From Pseudarthrobacter sp. NIBRBAC000502772 (GTDB lineage Bacteria > Actinomycetota > Actinomycetes > Actinomycetales > Micrococcaceae), in contig NZ_CP041188.1 of the NCBI RefSeq assembly GCF_006517235.1, forward strand, positions 4,464,001-4,528,000: a stretch of DNA of 64,000 bases, read 5' to 3'. The notes beneath the pieces were generated by a model, which was given only the letters and a program-made list of their open reading frames with translations, did not search any database and had not been told where the DNA came from. Of this stretch, positions 1-8,151 are shown piece by piece (within the stretch, counting starts at the first letter, position 1; each line of letters begins with the position of its first letter). A program made the position numbers and the translations under genes.

Positions 1-1
1 A

Positions 2-724
2 TCCACGCTGGCCAAGCTGATCGCCCGCTTCTACGACGTCTCCTCCGGCTCCCTGACCCTGGACGGCGTGGACCTGCGCAGCCTCACCACCACGGACCTG
101 CGCCGGAACATCGTGATGGTCACCCAGGAAGCGTTCCTGTTCAGCGGTTCCGTGGCGGACAACATCGCGCTGGGCCGGCCGGAGGCTTCGCGGGCAGAGA
201 TCGAGGATGCCGCCCGGGCCGTGGGCGCCCACGAGTTCATTACCGACCTCCCCGAAGGCTATGACACGGACGTCAACAAGCGCGGCGGCAGGGTGTCCTC
301 CGGGCAACGGCAGCTGATCAGCTTCGCCCGGGCGTTCTTGGCCCGCCCGGCGGTGCTGATCCTGGACGAGGCCACCTCGTCCCTGGACATCCCCTCAGAG
401 CGGCTCGTCCAGAGCGGCCTGGCGCGCCTTCTGCGGGCAACGTCCGACGCCGGCAGTCCGGCAGGCGCCCCGGGCTCGTCTGGTGCGGGCTCGTCTGGTG
501 CGGGGTCTGCGGCGGAGGGGTCTGCGGCGGAGAGGTCAGCTGCTGCGGGCGGCGGCCGGACGGCGCTGATCATCGCGCACCGCCTCTCCACCGTTGAAAC
601 TGCCGACCGCGTCCTGGTGGTCCACGACGGGCGCGTGGTTGAGGACGGCACCCCCGCGGAACTCATCGGCGGCGGCGGACGCTTCGCAGACCTCCACGGC
701 GCCTGGAAGGACTCCCTGGTCTAA
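2..724 (+). CDS. ABC transporter ATP-binding domain (C-terminal part, cut by window start)
   Basis: This is the nucleotide-binding domain of an ABC exporter, open to the left edge. The visible 240 residues start just after the Walker A lysine ([12 protein letters not shown]). They contain the Q-loop ([10 protein letters not shown]), signature motif SSGQRQ near residue 100, Walker [10 protein letters not shown], and the H-loop IIAHRLSTV near residue 190. The sequence type is that of exporters with a fused N-terminal membrane domain, but that part lies outside the window. Between the D-loop and the H-loop sits an unusual insertion of about 38 residues made of Ser, Ala and Gly repeats. The substrate cannot be told. 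Confidence 0.93.
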   Translation, partial: STLAKLIARFYDVSSGSLTLDGVDLRSLTTTDLRRNIVMVTQEAFLFSGSVADNIALGRPEASRAEIEDAARAVGAHEFITDLPEGYDTDVNKRGGRVSSGQRQLISFARAFLARPAVLILDEATSSLDIPSERLVQSGLARLLRATSDAGSPAGAPGSSGAGSSGAGSAAEGSAAERSAAAGGGRTALIIAHRLSTVETADRVLVVHDGRVVEDGTPAELIGGGGRFADLHGAWKDSLV

Positions 725-805
725 GGATCTGACCCGGCCTGCGCCGCCGATTTCACATCCGGGCCCGGCGTCGGCTATTCTTGTAAAGTTGCTTTTGCAG
801 CGGAT

Positions 806-882
806 CGGGATGTGGCGCAGCTTGGTAGCGCGCGTCGTTCGGGACGACGAGGTCGCAGGTTCAAATCCTGTCATCCCGACCA
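806..882 (+). tRNA. tRNA-Pro (anticodon CGG)
   Basis: The acceptor arms CGGGATG (806-812) and CATCCCG (872-878) pair, followed by discriminator A and an encoded CCA (880-882). The anticodon stem CGTCG/CGACG encloses the loop TTCGGGA, giving anticodon CGG for proline codon CCG. The T arm carries GGTTCAAATCC. A Rho-independent terminator follows at once, so it is a single-gene unit. Confidence 0.96.
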
Positions 883-886
883 ATTG

Positions 887-919
887 AAAGAGGGTCTCCC
901 CCAGGGGAGGCCCTCTTTT
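887..919 (+). terminator. Rho-independent terminator of the tRNA gene
   Basis: A GC-rich stem (AGAGGG...CCCTCT with inner CTCCCC/GGGGAG) is followed by TTTT, directly after the tRNA CCA end. Confidence 0.9.
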
Positions 920-980
920 GTGTTTCCCGGCTGTCAAGCGCCCGGGCTAGGAACGGTCAAGTGCCCGGACAAAGAAATAG

Positions 981-1009
981 CCCCGGGGCATGATGACCAT
1001 GCCCCGGGG
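981..1009 (-). terminator. Terminator hairpin downstream of the exported peptide gene
   Basis: CCCCGGGGCATG and CATGCCCCGGGG form a near-perfect 12-bp stem with a short loop. Read on the minus strand it is followed by a T-rich stretch (CTATTTCTTTG). It lies 22 nt beyond the stop codon of the repeat-peptide gene, so that gene is probably a monocistronic unit. Confidence 0.8.
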
Positions 1010-1031
1010 CCGCACCTCCTGAGAGGATTCC

Positions 1032-1244
1032 TTACATCGGGTCGGGCCAGTTGCCAACGTACGTGGTGTAGGTCGTGCCGGTCTTGTCCTTGACGGGCTT
1101 GGACATGGGATCGGGCCAGTTGCCAACGGCTACGGATACGCCGGTGGTGTCGGCGATGGAACCTGCCGACAGGACAGCCGGGGCCGCCGCAGAAAATGCC
1201 AGGGCAGCAGCGAGAACGCCAGCGGCCGCAATCTTCTTCAACAT
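1032..1244 (-). CDS. Small exported peptide with two exact VGNWPDPM repeats
   Basis: A 70-residue protein of no family I recognise. It opens with MLKK and a hydrophobic Ala/Leu core ending near AVLSA, a Sec-type signal peptide. The mature part of about 43 residues holds two identical octapeptides, VGNWPDPM, one in the middle (DNA 1104-1127) and one as the exact C-terminus (DNA 1035-1058), joined by a Lys/Thr-rich linker. The ATG is preceded by GAGG at proper distance, and a strong terminator follows. It is transcribed divergently from the XRE-TPR regulator 132 bp away. The layout (signal, spacer, repeated short peptide at the C-terminus) is that of a secreted signalling-peptide precursor; this role is inference. 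Alternatives are a small envelope protein or a bacteriocin-like peptide. Confidence 0.85.
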   Translation of the reverse strand: MLKKIAAAGVLAAALAFSAAAPAVLSAGSIADTTGVSVAVGNWPDPMSKPVKDKTGTTYTTYVGNWPDPM

Positions 1245-1302
1245 ATAAGTTCCTCAATACGAGTCGGATTCGTTACAAAGTCAGCACTGTCCTTGTTGAC
1301 AT

Positions 1303-1316
1303 ACATTGTAAAATGT
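1303..1316. promoter_or_regulatory. Dyad ACATT-GTAA-AATGT in the divergent promoter
   Basis: Perfect 5-bp inverted arms around a 4-bp spacer, placed between the repeat-peptide gene and the XRE-TPR regulator gene. It covers the predicted -10 of the peptide promoter and abuts a TTGACA (1296-1301) that could be the -35 of the regulator promoter. It is the obvious candidate operator for the regulator; binding is inferred. Confidence 0.5.
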
Positions 1317-1335
1317 TTTCCACAGGGACTGTCAA
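1305..1335 (-). promoter_or_regulatory. Predicted promoter of the repeat-peptide gene
   Basis: On the minus strand TTGACA (1335-1330) and TACAAT (1310-1305) are separated by 19 bp. Both hexamers are good sigma-70-type matches; the spacer is slightly long. The start site would be near 1298, leaving a leader of about 54 nt. Confidence 0.5.
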
Positions 1336-1376
1336 GCATTGAGTACAAAGACTGTCCAGAATCAGGAGGAAATCCC

Positions 1377-2651
1377 GTGGGCAACGGATTCGGGGAGAAG
1401 CTCCGTGCGGAGCGTCTCGAACGTGGGCTGACACAGGCTGAACTGGGCAAGGACCTGTATTCCCCCAGTTACATCTCCCTCCTCGAAACCGGCCGCCGTG
1501 AGCCGACGGCCGAAGTGATCGAGGAGCTCGCCCGCAGGCTGGAGCTGGCGCCCAAGGCGCTGGAAGCCTGGAGCCAGCCCATCACCGTCAGCGACGCCGA
1601 GTACGTCCTGGCTGGCCTCTACGCGCGCCAGGCCTGGGACCTCCGGGACTACCCGCTGGCGGCCACGCACGCAGCCAACGCAGCCCAGATAGCCCTGGAG
1701 GGCAAGAACACCAGCGCGTGGTGGAACATGACCTACATGCAGGCCGAATGCCTGATCAAACAGGGCAACTGGCAGGAATGCCAAAAGATCATGCAGCACC
1801 TCCTGGAGCACCCGATGGCCACCGAGTCTGCCGGCCTTGCCGTCCGTGCCCGCCAGATGCTCGCCGCCATCTGCCAGGGACAGGGCCAGCTGAGCACTGC
1901 CGTGGAGCATGCGCTGGCGGCCGTCCAGCTCTGCGGCCAGCTGCCCAACGGATCCACCCTGATCATCGGCGCCTACCGCGCGCTGATTGGGGCACTGGCG
2001 GAGAGCGGCCGCCTCGACGAGGCCTGGAAATACTGCCAGGCCATGAATGACCAGATGGACGAGCACTCCATGTCCCAGCTCGCCGGTGAGGTTGCCTGGG
2101 TGATCGGCAACGTGGCCTTTATGCGGCACGACTACCCCGAGGGCATCAAGTACCACGAGCGCGCCGCCCGGATGCTGTCGCCCGCTAACGACATCGATCT
2201 CTGGGCCCGTTTCAACAAGGCCTCGGCCGCCGTCCGGCTGTCCTCCGGAATCGTCGAACCGGAAACACTTTCCAGCATCGAGCGCGCCGAACTGGCGCTG
2301 TCCATTGTGGGGGGCAACAAGAGCGACCAGCTGGAAGTTGCGTTCATCCGCGCCCGCTGGCTCTATCTCACCGGCGACATCGTGGCTGCCATCAACAAGC
2401 TCCGGGAGATCCACGCGGAATCCGACGCGCTGGCCAAGCACACGGCAGGGGAAGTTTCACTCCTGCTGGGCAAGTCGCTGAAAGCCGCCGGCGAGTCCGA
2501 CGAAGCCCTGGTCTACCTCGAGGAAGCGCAGAAGGCCTTCAGCGCCGCGGGAGCCTCGGACCGCGTCCAGCAGGCACTCGATGCAGTCCTTGAGATCAGG
2601 CTGGCCCAGCAGCGGGCCGCAGCAGCAGCGAAAGACGTCAAAGCAAGCTAG
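1377..2651 (+). CDS. XRE-family regulator with C-terminal TPR-like repeats
   Basis: The start is the GTG at 1377, placed 8 nt after a clean AGGAGG; a longer reading frame upstream has no ribosome site. The product has 424 residues. Residues 5-60 form a Cro/C1-type helix-turn-helix (LRAERLERGLTQAELG, then SPSYISLLETGRREPT). The remaining 350 residues are alpha-helical with spaced A/L/W helix pairs typical of TPRs (for example ARQAWDLRDYPLAATHA and EALVYLEEAQKAF). This HTH-plus-TPR design is that of the RRNPP group (Rgg, PlcR, NprR), whose TPR groove binds short peptides. The divergent neighbour encodes a small exported repeat peptide. That it is a peptide-responsive regulator is inference; many actinobacterial XRE-TPR proteins have no known ligand. 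Confidence 0.9.
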   Translation: MGNGFGEKLRAERLERGLTQAELGKDLYSPSYISLLETGRREPTAEVIEELARRLELAPKALEAWSQPITVSDAEYVLAGLYARQAWDLRDYPLAATHAANAAQIALEGKNTSAWWNMTYMQAECLIKQGNWQECQKIMQHLLEHPMATESAGLAVRARQMLAAICQGQGQLSTAVEHALAAVQLCGQLPNGSTLIIGAYRALIGALAESGRLDEAWKYCQAMNDQMDEHSMSQLAGEVAWVIGNVAFMRHDYPEGIKYHERAARMLSPANDIDLWARFNKASAAVRLSSGIVEPETLSSIERAELALSIVGGNKSDQLEVAFIRARWLYLTGDIVAAINKLREIHAESDALAKHTAGEVSLLLGKSLKAAGESDEALVYLEEAQKAFSAAGASDRVQQALDAVLEIRLAQQRAAAAAKDVKAS

Positions 2652-2669
2652 GACCGGCCGAGCCCCAAA

Positions 2670-2696
2670 ACGGGCCCGGCGCGAAGCCGGGCCCGT
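2670..2696. terminator. Bidirectional terminator between the regulator and purC
   Basis: ACGGGCCCGGC and GCCGGGCCCGT form a perfect 11-bp stem with a 5-nt loop, preceded by CCAAA and followed by CAAA. It lies between two convergent genes and can serve both. Confidence 0.8.
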
Positions 2697-2706
2697 CAAA
2701 GGTGTT

Positions 2707-3660
2707 CTAGGCGAACGTCTTGCCCGTGATTTTCTCGTAGGCCTCGACGTAGCGGCTGCGCGTCCGGGCCACGACGTCCGCGGGCAGGGCGGGCGGCGCC
2801 ACGTCTGAGCTCTTGTCCCAGCCGGATTCGGCCGACGTGAGCCAGTCGCGCACATACTGCTTGTCATACGAAGGCTGCGCCTTGCCCGGCTCATACGTGG
2901 CCGCATCCCAGAAACGGGAGGAATCCGGCGTCAGGACCTCATCGCCCAGGGTGATGGCCCCGGACACGGCGTCGTAGCCGAACTCCACCTTGGTATCGGC
3001 CAGGATGATGCCGCGTTCGCGCGCGATCTTCTCGGCGCCGGTGTAGATCTTCAGGGTCAGTTCGCTCAGGCGTGCGGCGATGTCGTCCCCCACCATGGCC
3101 ACAACATCGTTGTAGGAGATGTTCTCGTCATGCTCGCCCACATCGGCCTTGGCGGACGGTGTGAAGATGGCCTGTTCCAGCCGGGACCCGTCCACCAGGC
3201 CCGGCGGCAGCGGAATCTCGCAGACCGTCCCCCGGGCCTTGTACTCCAGCAGCCCGGTGCCGGTGAGATAGCCGCGGGCGATGCATTCCACGGGGAACAT
3301 GTCCAGCTTCCGGCAGATCATCGCGCGGCCTTCCACGGCCGCAGGAACGCCGTCCTCCACGGTGGATGCCAGCACGTGGTGGACCACGTCAAGCTGGTCA
3401 AACCACCACAGGCTCAACTGCGTGAGGATGCGGCCCTTGTCCGGGATTTCACTGGCCAGCACGTGGTCGAAGGCGCTGATGCGGTCGCTTGCCACCACCA
3501 GGACGCAGTCCTGTCCTACCTGCTGGCGCGTGGCTTCGTCCGCCGGCTCGTAGAGGTCGCGGACCTTGCCGGAGTAAACGTGCGTCCAGCCCGGCAGGTC
3601 CAGGGTTTCGGTGCTGAAGCCGCGGGGCGGCTGTGGTTCCTGGGCGGAGTTCTCAGTCAT
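2707..3660 (-). CDS. purC: SAICAR synthase (phosphoribosylaminoimidazole-succinocarboxamide synthase)
   Basis: PurC joins aspartate to CAIR using ATP in purine synthesis. The 317-residue product shows the family start YSGKVRDLYEP after a 30-residue leader, then VVASDRISAFDHVL, the CAIR-loop region EGRAMICRKLDMFPVECIAR, and DTKVEFGYD, consistent with the longer actinobacterial form. The ATG lies 1 nt after the purD stop, so the two are one operon in the order purD-purC. A hairpin terminator follows the stop. Confidence 0.97.
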   Translation of the reverse strand: MTENSAQEPQPPRGFSTETLDLPGWTHVYSGKVRDLYEPADEATRQQVGQDCVLVVASDRISAFDHVLASEIPDKGRILTQLSLWWFDQLDVVHHVLASTVEDGVPAAVEGRAMICRKLDMFPVECIARGYLTGTGLLEYKARGTVCEIPLPPGLVDGSRLEQAIFTPSAKADVGEHDENISYNDVVAMVGDDIAARLSELTLKIYTGAEKIARERGIILADTKVEFGYDAVSGAITLGDEVLTPDSSRFWDAATYEPGKAQPSYDKQYVRDWLTSAESGWDKSSDVAPPALPADVVARTRSRYVEAYEKITGKTFA

Positions 3661-3661
3661 G

Positions 3662-4978
3662 TTATGCCTTCGCCTTCGTGACGGGGAGCGTTCCGGTGGC
3701 CAGGGCCGTTACCTTGATTTCACCGCGGGCGGCCTTGCGGCCGATGTCCGTCCGGAACTGGGAGCCTTCCAGCTGAACCAGCTCCACGCCGTCGTACGCC
3801 CGTTCCCGGGCCTCCACCAGGTCGCTGCCGAGGGCAACGACGGCGAGTACCCGGCCGCCGGCGGAGATCACCTTGCCGTCGTCGTCGAGCGCGGTGCCTG
3901 CGTGGATCACATGCACGCCGTCGAGCTCATCCACCTTCTTGAGTCCGCGGATGCGGTCACCGGTGCGCGGGGTGTCCGGGTAGTTTTCGGACGCGACGAC
4001 GACGGCGACTGCGGTCTCCTTGGACCAGCGCAGCTCGTCTGCCTTGTCCAGTTCGCCCTTGGCGGCTGCCAGCAGCAGCGCACCGAGGGGGGTTTTGAGC
4101 CGGGCCAGTACGGCCTGCGTCTCGGGGTCGCCGAAGCGGACGTTGAATTCGATGACGCGGGTGCCGCGCGTGGTCAGCGCCAGGCCAACAAACAGCACAC
4201 CCACAAACGGGGTGCCGCGGTTCGCCATTTCATTGACCGTGGGCTGCGCGACGCGGTCGATGACTTCCTGGACCAGCCCGGCGGGGGCCCATTCCAGCGG
4301 GGTGTAGGCACCCATGCCGCCGGTGTTGGGGCCTTCGTCATTGTCGAAGATGCGTTTGAAGTCCTGCGCCGGGGACAGTGCCACGGTGTTGCGGCCGTCG
4401 CAGAGGACAAAGACGGAAACCTCGGGGCCGTCGAGGAATTCCTCGATCACCACGGTGCCGCCGGCGTCGAAGCACGTCTGCGCGTGGGCCAGGGCTTCGT
4501 CGCGGTTGTTGGTGACCACCACGCCCTTGCCGGCCGCGAGGCCGTCGTCCTTCACCACGTAGGGTGCGCCGAACGTGTCCAGGGCCGCGGCGGCTTCCTC
4601 AGCGTTTGTGGCCACCATCGCCATGGCCGTGGGGACCCCCGCTTCGGCCATAACTTCCTTGGCGAACGCTTTGGAGGCTTCCAGCTGGGCTGCGGCCTTG
4701 CTGGGGCCGAAGACCGGGATGCCGGCGTCGCGGACGGCGTCGGACACACCGGCCGCCAGCGGCGCCTCGGGGCCCACCACCACGAGGTCCACGCCGAGCT
4801 TGGTGGCCAGCGCCGCGACGGCGTCGGGATCATTCCCGTCAATGTTGTGGGTGGGGACCAGCTTGCTGATGCCGGCGTTGCCGGGAGCCGCATGGACCTC
4901 GGAAACGTTGGGGTCGGCGAGCAGGGAGCGGACAATGGCGTGTTCGCGGCCTCCAGGGCCAATGACGAGTACCTTCAC
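3662..4978 (-). CDS. purD: Phosphoribosylamine-glycine ligase (GAR synthetase)
   Basis: PurD ligates glycine to phosphoribosylamine with ATP. The protein begins VKVLVIGPGGREHAIV, the usual GARS N-terminus, followed by the ATP-grasp region (DGLAAGKGVVV, EEFLDGPEVSVF) and the C-terminal GARS domain (NVRFGDPETQ). I chose the GTG at 4978, giving 438 residues, because the family starts here and GGAG lies just upstream; an in-frame GTG at 5002 with AGGAAAGGG upstream would add 8 residues. purC follows with a 1-nt gap. Confidence 0.96.
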   Translation of the reverse strand: MKVLVIGPGGREHAIVRSLLADPNVSEVHAAPGNAGISKLVPTHNIDGNDPDAVAALATKLGVDLVVVGPEAPLAAGVSDAVRDAGIPVFGPSKAAAQLEASKAFAKEVMAEAGVPTAMAMVATNAEEAAAALDTFGAPYVVKDDGLAAGKGVVVTNNRDEALAHAQTCFDAGGTVVIEEFLDGPEVSVFVLCDGRNTVALSPAQDFKRIFDNDEGPNTGGMGAYTPLEWAPAGLVQEVIDRVAQPTVNEMANRGTPFVGVLFVGLALTTRGTRVIEFNVRFGDPETQAVLARLKTPLGALLLAAAKGELDKADELRWSKETAVAVVVASENYPDTPRTGDRIRGLKKVDELDGVHVIHAGTALDDDGKVISAGGRVLAVVALGSDLVEARERAYDGVELVQLEGSQFRTDIGRKAARGEIKVTALATGTLPVTKAKA

Positions 4979-5082
4979 AGTCTCCAAGGGTACTTTGTGC
5001 ACCCTGCCCTTTCCTAAGGGGGTGCTCCTAAGCTGTGTCCTCGCCCGGCCATCCCTGCGGCCCGCCGCAACGAATCCAAGGC

Positions 5083-6660
5083 ATGAAGAAGCTTCTGAAG
5101 TGGCTCAAGGACCCCGCCGCAATGGCCGCGCTGGCAGGCGTGGCGGCTGCCGCCGTCGTACTTTCCGTTGCGGAGCTGATCGGAGCGTTCTTTACCGCCC
5201 GGGCAACTCCGGTGATTGCGTTGGGGTCCACGTTCATCGACTTCACACCGCCGTGGATGAAGGACTTTGCCATCGCCACGTTCGGCACCAATGACAAAGC
5301 CGCGCTGTTTGTGGGGATGGGCCTGACCATTTTCCTGCTGGCCTGCGTGCTGGGTGTGGTGGCCTACCGCAGGTGGGCGCTGGGCGTTGCCGGTGTGCTG
5401 CTGATGGGCGCGGTGATCGTGGCCAGCGTGGTGACGCGGGCCAGCGTGAAGCCGATTGATGCCATCCCCACCGTGCTGGGCACAGTTGCCGGGCTGGTAG
5501 TGCTGCGGCTGCTGATCGCCCCGCTCTGGCGGCTGAAATCCTGGCCCGAGGCGCCTGCCGACACGGGCGCCGCGGAACCTGACCGTCCCGCCACCAGCCG
5601 CCGACGCTTCTTCGCGGCCGCCGGAATCACCGTCATCGGCGCCGGGATCGCAGCCACGGGCGGCCGCCTGCTCAGTGCCGCGCGCAGCAACATCTCCCAG
5701 GCCCGCGAGGCCCTGCAGCTGCCCGCCCCGGCAAAGACGGCAGCCCCTGTGCCCGCCGGCGTCCAGTCACCCGCGGCCGGCGTGACACCCTGGATCACGC
5801 CCAACGGGGACTTCTACCGGATCGACACCGCCCTCAGCGTCCCCGAAATCAACGCCGATGACTGGGAGCTCCGCGTGCACGGGCTGGTGGAGGAAGAGGT
5901 CCGCCTCACCTTCCAGGACCTGCTCGACGCCGACCTCATCGAATCGCACGTGACCCTCACCTGTGTCTCCAATCCCGTGGGCGGAAACCTCGCCGGGAAC
6001 GCGCGCTGGCTCGGCCTTCCCATCCGCGAGGTCCTCAAGCGGGCGCGTCCCAAGGACGGCGCGGACATGGTGCTGTCGACGTCGATCGATGGCTTCAGCG
6101 CCTCCACCCCGTTGGAGGTCCTGCAGGATGACCGCGACGCCATGCTGGCGATCGGCATGAACGGCGAGCCCCTGCCGCTGGAGCACGGCTATCCGGTGCG
6201 CATGGTGGTGCCCGGGCTGTACGGTTTTGTCTCCGCCACCAAGTGGGTGGTGGACCTGGAAGTGACGCGGTTCGCGGACAGCAAGGCCTACTGGACCCAG
6301 CGCGGCTGGTCCGAGCGCGGCCCCATCAAGACCATGGCCCGGGTGGAAGTCCCGAAGTCCTTCGCCAAGGTGCCCGCCGGCCGGGTGGCGATCGGCGGCA
6401 CTGCGTGGGCGCAGACCCGCGGCATCACCAAGGTGGAAGTCCAGATCGACAACAACCCCTGGGCCGAGGCCGTCCTGTCCACCGAGGCGTCCCTCATCAC
6501 GTGGCGCCAGTGGTCCTTCGACTGGGAAGCCACGCCCGGGCCGCACTACATCAAGGTCCGCGCCACCGACGGAACGGGCGAGGTCCAGACCGATCAGCGA
6601 GCCGATCCGGTGCCCGACGGCGCCTCCGGCTGGCAGTCGGTCATGGTCACCGTGGAGTAG
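5083..6660 (+). CDS. Membrane-anchored molybdopterin-dependent oxidoreductase (sulfite oxidase family)
   Basis: A 525-residue protein with about four N-terminal membrane helices (residues 10-150), then an SRRRFF motif with another hydrophobic stretch that resembles a Tat signal placed inside the chain. Next comes a molybdopterin-binding domain: VTLTCVSNPVGG holds the cysteine that ligates Mo in the sulfite oxidase family. A C-terminal Mo-co dimerisation domain follows (IGGTAWAQTRGITKVEV). The catalytic part should lie outside the membrane. The start at 5083 (MKKLLKWL) is preferred to a GTG 48 nt upstream because the leader is then membrane-like from the outset. The substrate is unknown. It is divergent from purD. 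Confidence 0.88.
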   Translation: MKKLLKWLKDPAAMAALAGVAAAAVVLSVAELIGAFFTARATPVIALGSTFIDFTPPWMKDFAIATFGTNDKAALFVGMGLTIFLLACVLGVVAYRRWALGVAGVLLMGAVIVASVVTRASVKPIDAIPTVLGTVAGLVVLRLLIAPLWRLKSWPEAPADTGAAEPDRPATSRRRFFAAAGITVIGAGIAATGGRLLSAARSNISQAREALQLPAPAKTAAPVPAGVQSPAAGVTPWITPNGDFYRIDTALSVPEINADDWELRVHGLVEEEVRLTFQDLLDADLIESHVTLTCVSNPVGGNLAGNARWLGLPIREVLKRARPKDGADMVLSTSIDGFSASTPLEVLQDDRDAMLAIGMNGEPLPLEHGYPVRMVVPGLYGFVSATKWVVDLEVTRFADSKAYWTQRGWSERGPIKTMARVEVPKSFAKVPAGRVAIGGTAWAQTRGITKVEVQIDNNPWAEAVLSTEASLITWRQWSFDWEATPGPHYIKVRATDGTGEVQTDQRADPVPDGASGWQSVMVTVE

Positions 6661-6696
6661 CCCGGCATTCGTGGATTCCGCCCCTAGACTGGCAAC

Positions 6697-7713
6697 ATGC
6701 CGCACAACCCGCATGCCACATTCACCGTGGACTCCGCCGTCGAACTCGCCGTTATTGAACGAAGCGGTTTTGTGGAGTCCCGGCACATCGGCTCAGCCGT
6801 CGTACTGTCCGGCGATGGGTCCGTCGTCACAGAGCTCGGCGACATCCGGACTCCCCTGTACGCACGGTCCGCGCTTAAACCGCTGCAGGCCCTGGCGGCC
6901 ATGCAGTCCGGAGTTCCGCTGCGCGGCGCTCAGGTGGCCCTCGCCTGCGGCAGCCACGTGGGCTCCCTGGACCACATGGACGTGGTGGAGGGAATGCTCA
7001 AGGCCGCCGGCGTCCGGGAGGACCAGCTCCAGTGCCCCGCCGCCTGGCCGCAGGACGAGACGGCCCGCAACTGGCTGGTCCGGTCCGAAAAGGGCAAATC
7101 GAAGCTGGCCTTCAACTGCTCCGGCAAGCACGCCGCTTTCCTGTGGGCCTGCACCGAAAACGGCTGGGACACCCACAGCTACCTCGAACCGAACCATCCG
7201 CTGCAGCAGCGTGTCCGAAGCGTGATCGAGGAATACAGCGGCGAAAGAATCGCCCACCTGGGCATTGACGGGTGCGGGGCCCCGGTGGCCGCCATTTCGC
7301 TGACCGGGTTGGCGCGAGCGTTCTCGATGCTGGCCAAGGCCCCGGGTGACAAGAATTCCAACGCCCGCGCCGCCACCATCGCCACGTCCATGCTCGACTA
7401 CCCCTGGGCCGTTCAGGGCCGCGGCGAGGCCAACACCATCGTGATGGACGAACTGGGCATCATCGCCAAGATCGGCGCCGAGGGCGTCCTGGCCATGGCC
7501 ACACCCCAGGGTGTCTCGGTGGCCATCAAGATACTGGACGGGAATCTGCGCGCCACGTCCCTGGTGGGCCTGACCCTCCTCGCCGCGGTTGGCGCCGTGG
7601 ATATTCCGGGCGTCTCCAGCGTCCTCGAAAAAGTGGTGGCCCCGGTGATGGGCGGCAGCCACGAGGTGGGCAAGATCCGCCTGGGCCCGGCCGTGTCCGC
7701 GCTCCTGGACTGA
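6697..7713 (+). CDS. L-asparaginase, type II-like (ReAV family)
   Basis: This 338-residue protein belongs to the asparaginase family typified by Rhizobium etli ReAV, unrelated to classical AnsA/AnsB. It contains the SxxK pair in YARSALKPLQ (Ser58, Lys61), ACGSHVGS, and FNCSGKHAAFL with the conserved Cys-Ser-Gly-Lys-His segment. It should hydrolyse asparagine to aspartate and ammonia in the cytoplasm; no signal peptide is seen. The stop TGA overlaps the ATG of the next gene by one base, so the two are translated as a pair. Confidence 0.9.
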   Translation: MPHNPHATFTVDSAVELAVIERSGFVESRHIGSAVVLSGDGSVVTELGDIRTPLYARSALKPLQALAAMQSGVPLRGAQVALACGSHVGSLDHMDVVEGMLKAAGVREDQLQCPAAWPQDETARNWLVRSEKGKSKLAFNCSGKHAAFLWACTENGWDTHSYLEPNHPLQQRVRSVIEEYSGERIAHLGIDGCGAPVAAISLTGLARAFSMLAKAPGDKNSNARAATIATSMLDYPWAVQGRGEANTIVMDELGIIAKIGAEGVLAMATPQGVSVAIKILDGNLRATSLVGLTLLAAVGAVDIPGVSSVLEKVVAPVMGGSHEVGKIRLGPAVSALLD

Positions 7714-8090
7714 TGGCTGTAGCACGCCGTCGGATCGGCATTGAAGAAGGCACAGCGGCACTGGCCGCGTGGCAGGAAGCCGCCGCATCGCCGTCGGACG
7801 TTCCGCTCCCCCGCAACGTAACGGCCACGGCCGTGCGGTACACGCTGGAGGAGGTGACCGCGCGGGCACCGGGGAACTCGGTGGAGGTGCGGGTGCCGCC
7901 GTTCGGCGTCACCCAGTGCGTGGAGGGACCGCGGCACACCCGCGGAACCCCGCCCAACGTGATCGAGTGCGACGCCGCCACCTGGCTGGGAATGGTGACC
8001 GGCCAGTTGAGCTGGGCGGACGCTGTCGCGGCGCACAAGGTGTCCGCCTCCGGCCTGCGCGCTGACCTCTCAGCCCTGCTGCCCCTCTAA
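7713..8090 (+). CDS. Sterol carrier-like family protein
   Basis: A 125-residue cytoplasmic protein resembling the small sterol-carrier family proteins annotated in actinobacteria. It has a basic N-terminus (MAVARRRIGIEEG), a conserved middle (VEVRVPPFGVTQCVEGP, RGTPPNVIEC), and a helical end (WLGMVTGQLSWADAVAAHKVSASG), consistent with an SCP2-like fold. Ligand and role are unknown. It is coupled to the asparaginase gene (TGATG junction). Its stop is followed at once by a 15-bp inverted repeat. Confidence 0.78.
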   Translation: MAVARRRIGIEEGTAALAAWQEAAASPSDVPLPRNVTATAVRYTLEEVTARAPGNSVEVRVPPFGVTQCVEGPRHTRGTPPNVIECDAATWLGMVTGQLSWADAVAAHKVSASGLRADLSALLPL

Positions 8091-8151
8091 CGCGAACCGG
8101 CAGCAGATAACCGCAAATCCGGGTTTTGACGTCATGTGCTGCCGGTTCGCG
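8091..8151. terminator. Long inverted repeat between convergent genes
   Basis: CGCGAACCGGCAGCA (8091-8105) and its exact complement TGCTGCCGGTTCGCG (8137-8151) enclose a 31-nt loop. The right arm and part of the loop lie inside the last codons of the HAD gene. It probably acts as a bidirectional terminator, although no U-run follows. Confidence 0.6.

Noticed and set aside
3611..5017. Long plus-strand open frame opposite purD
   Set aside because: Antisense shadow of purD/purC; no ribosome site and His/Arg/Gly-rich composition typical of reverse-strand GC-rich codons.
5767..6786. Minus-strand 339-codon frame opposite the molybdopterin oxidoreductase
   Set aside because: Shadow frame; the plus strand has a full family match.
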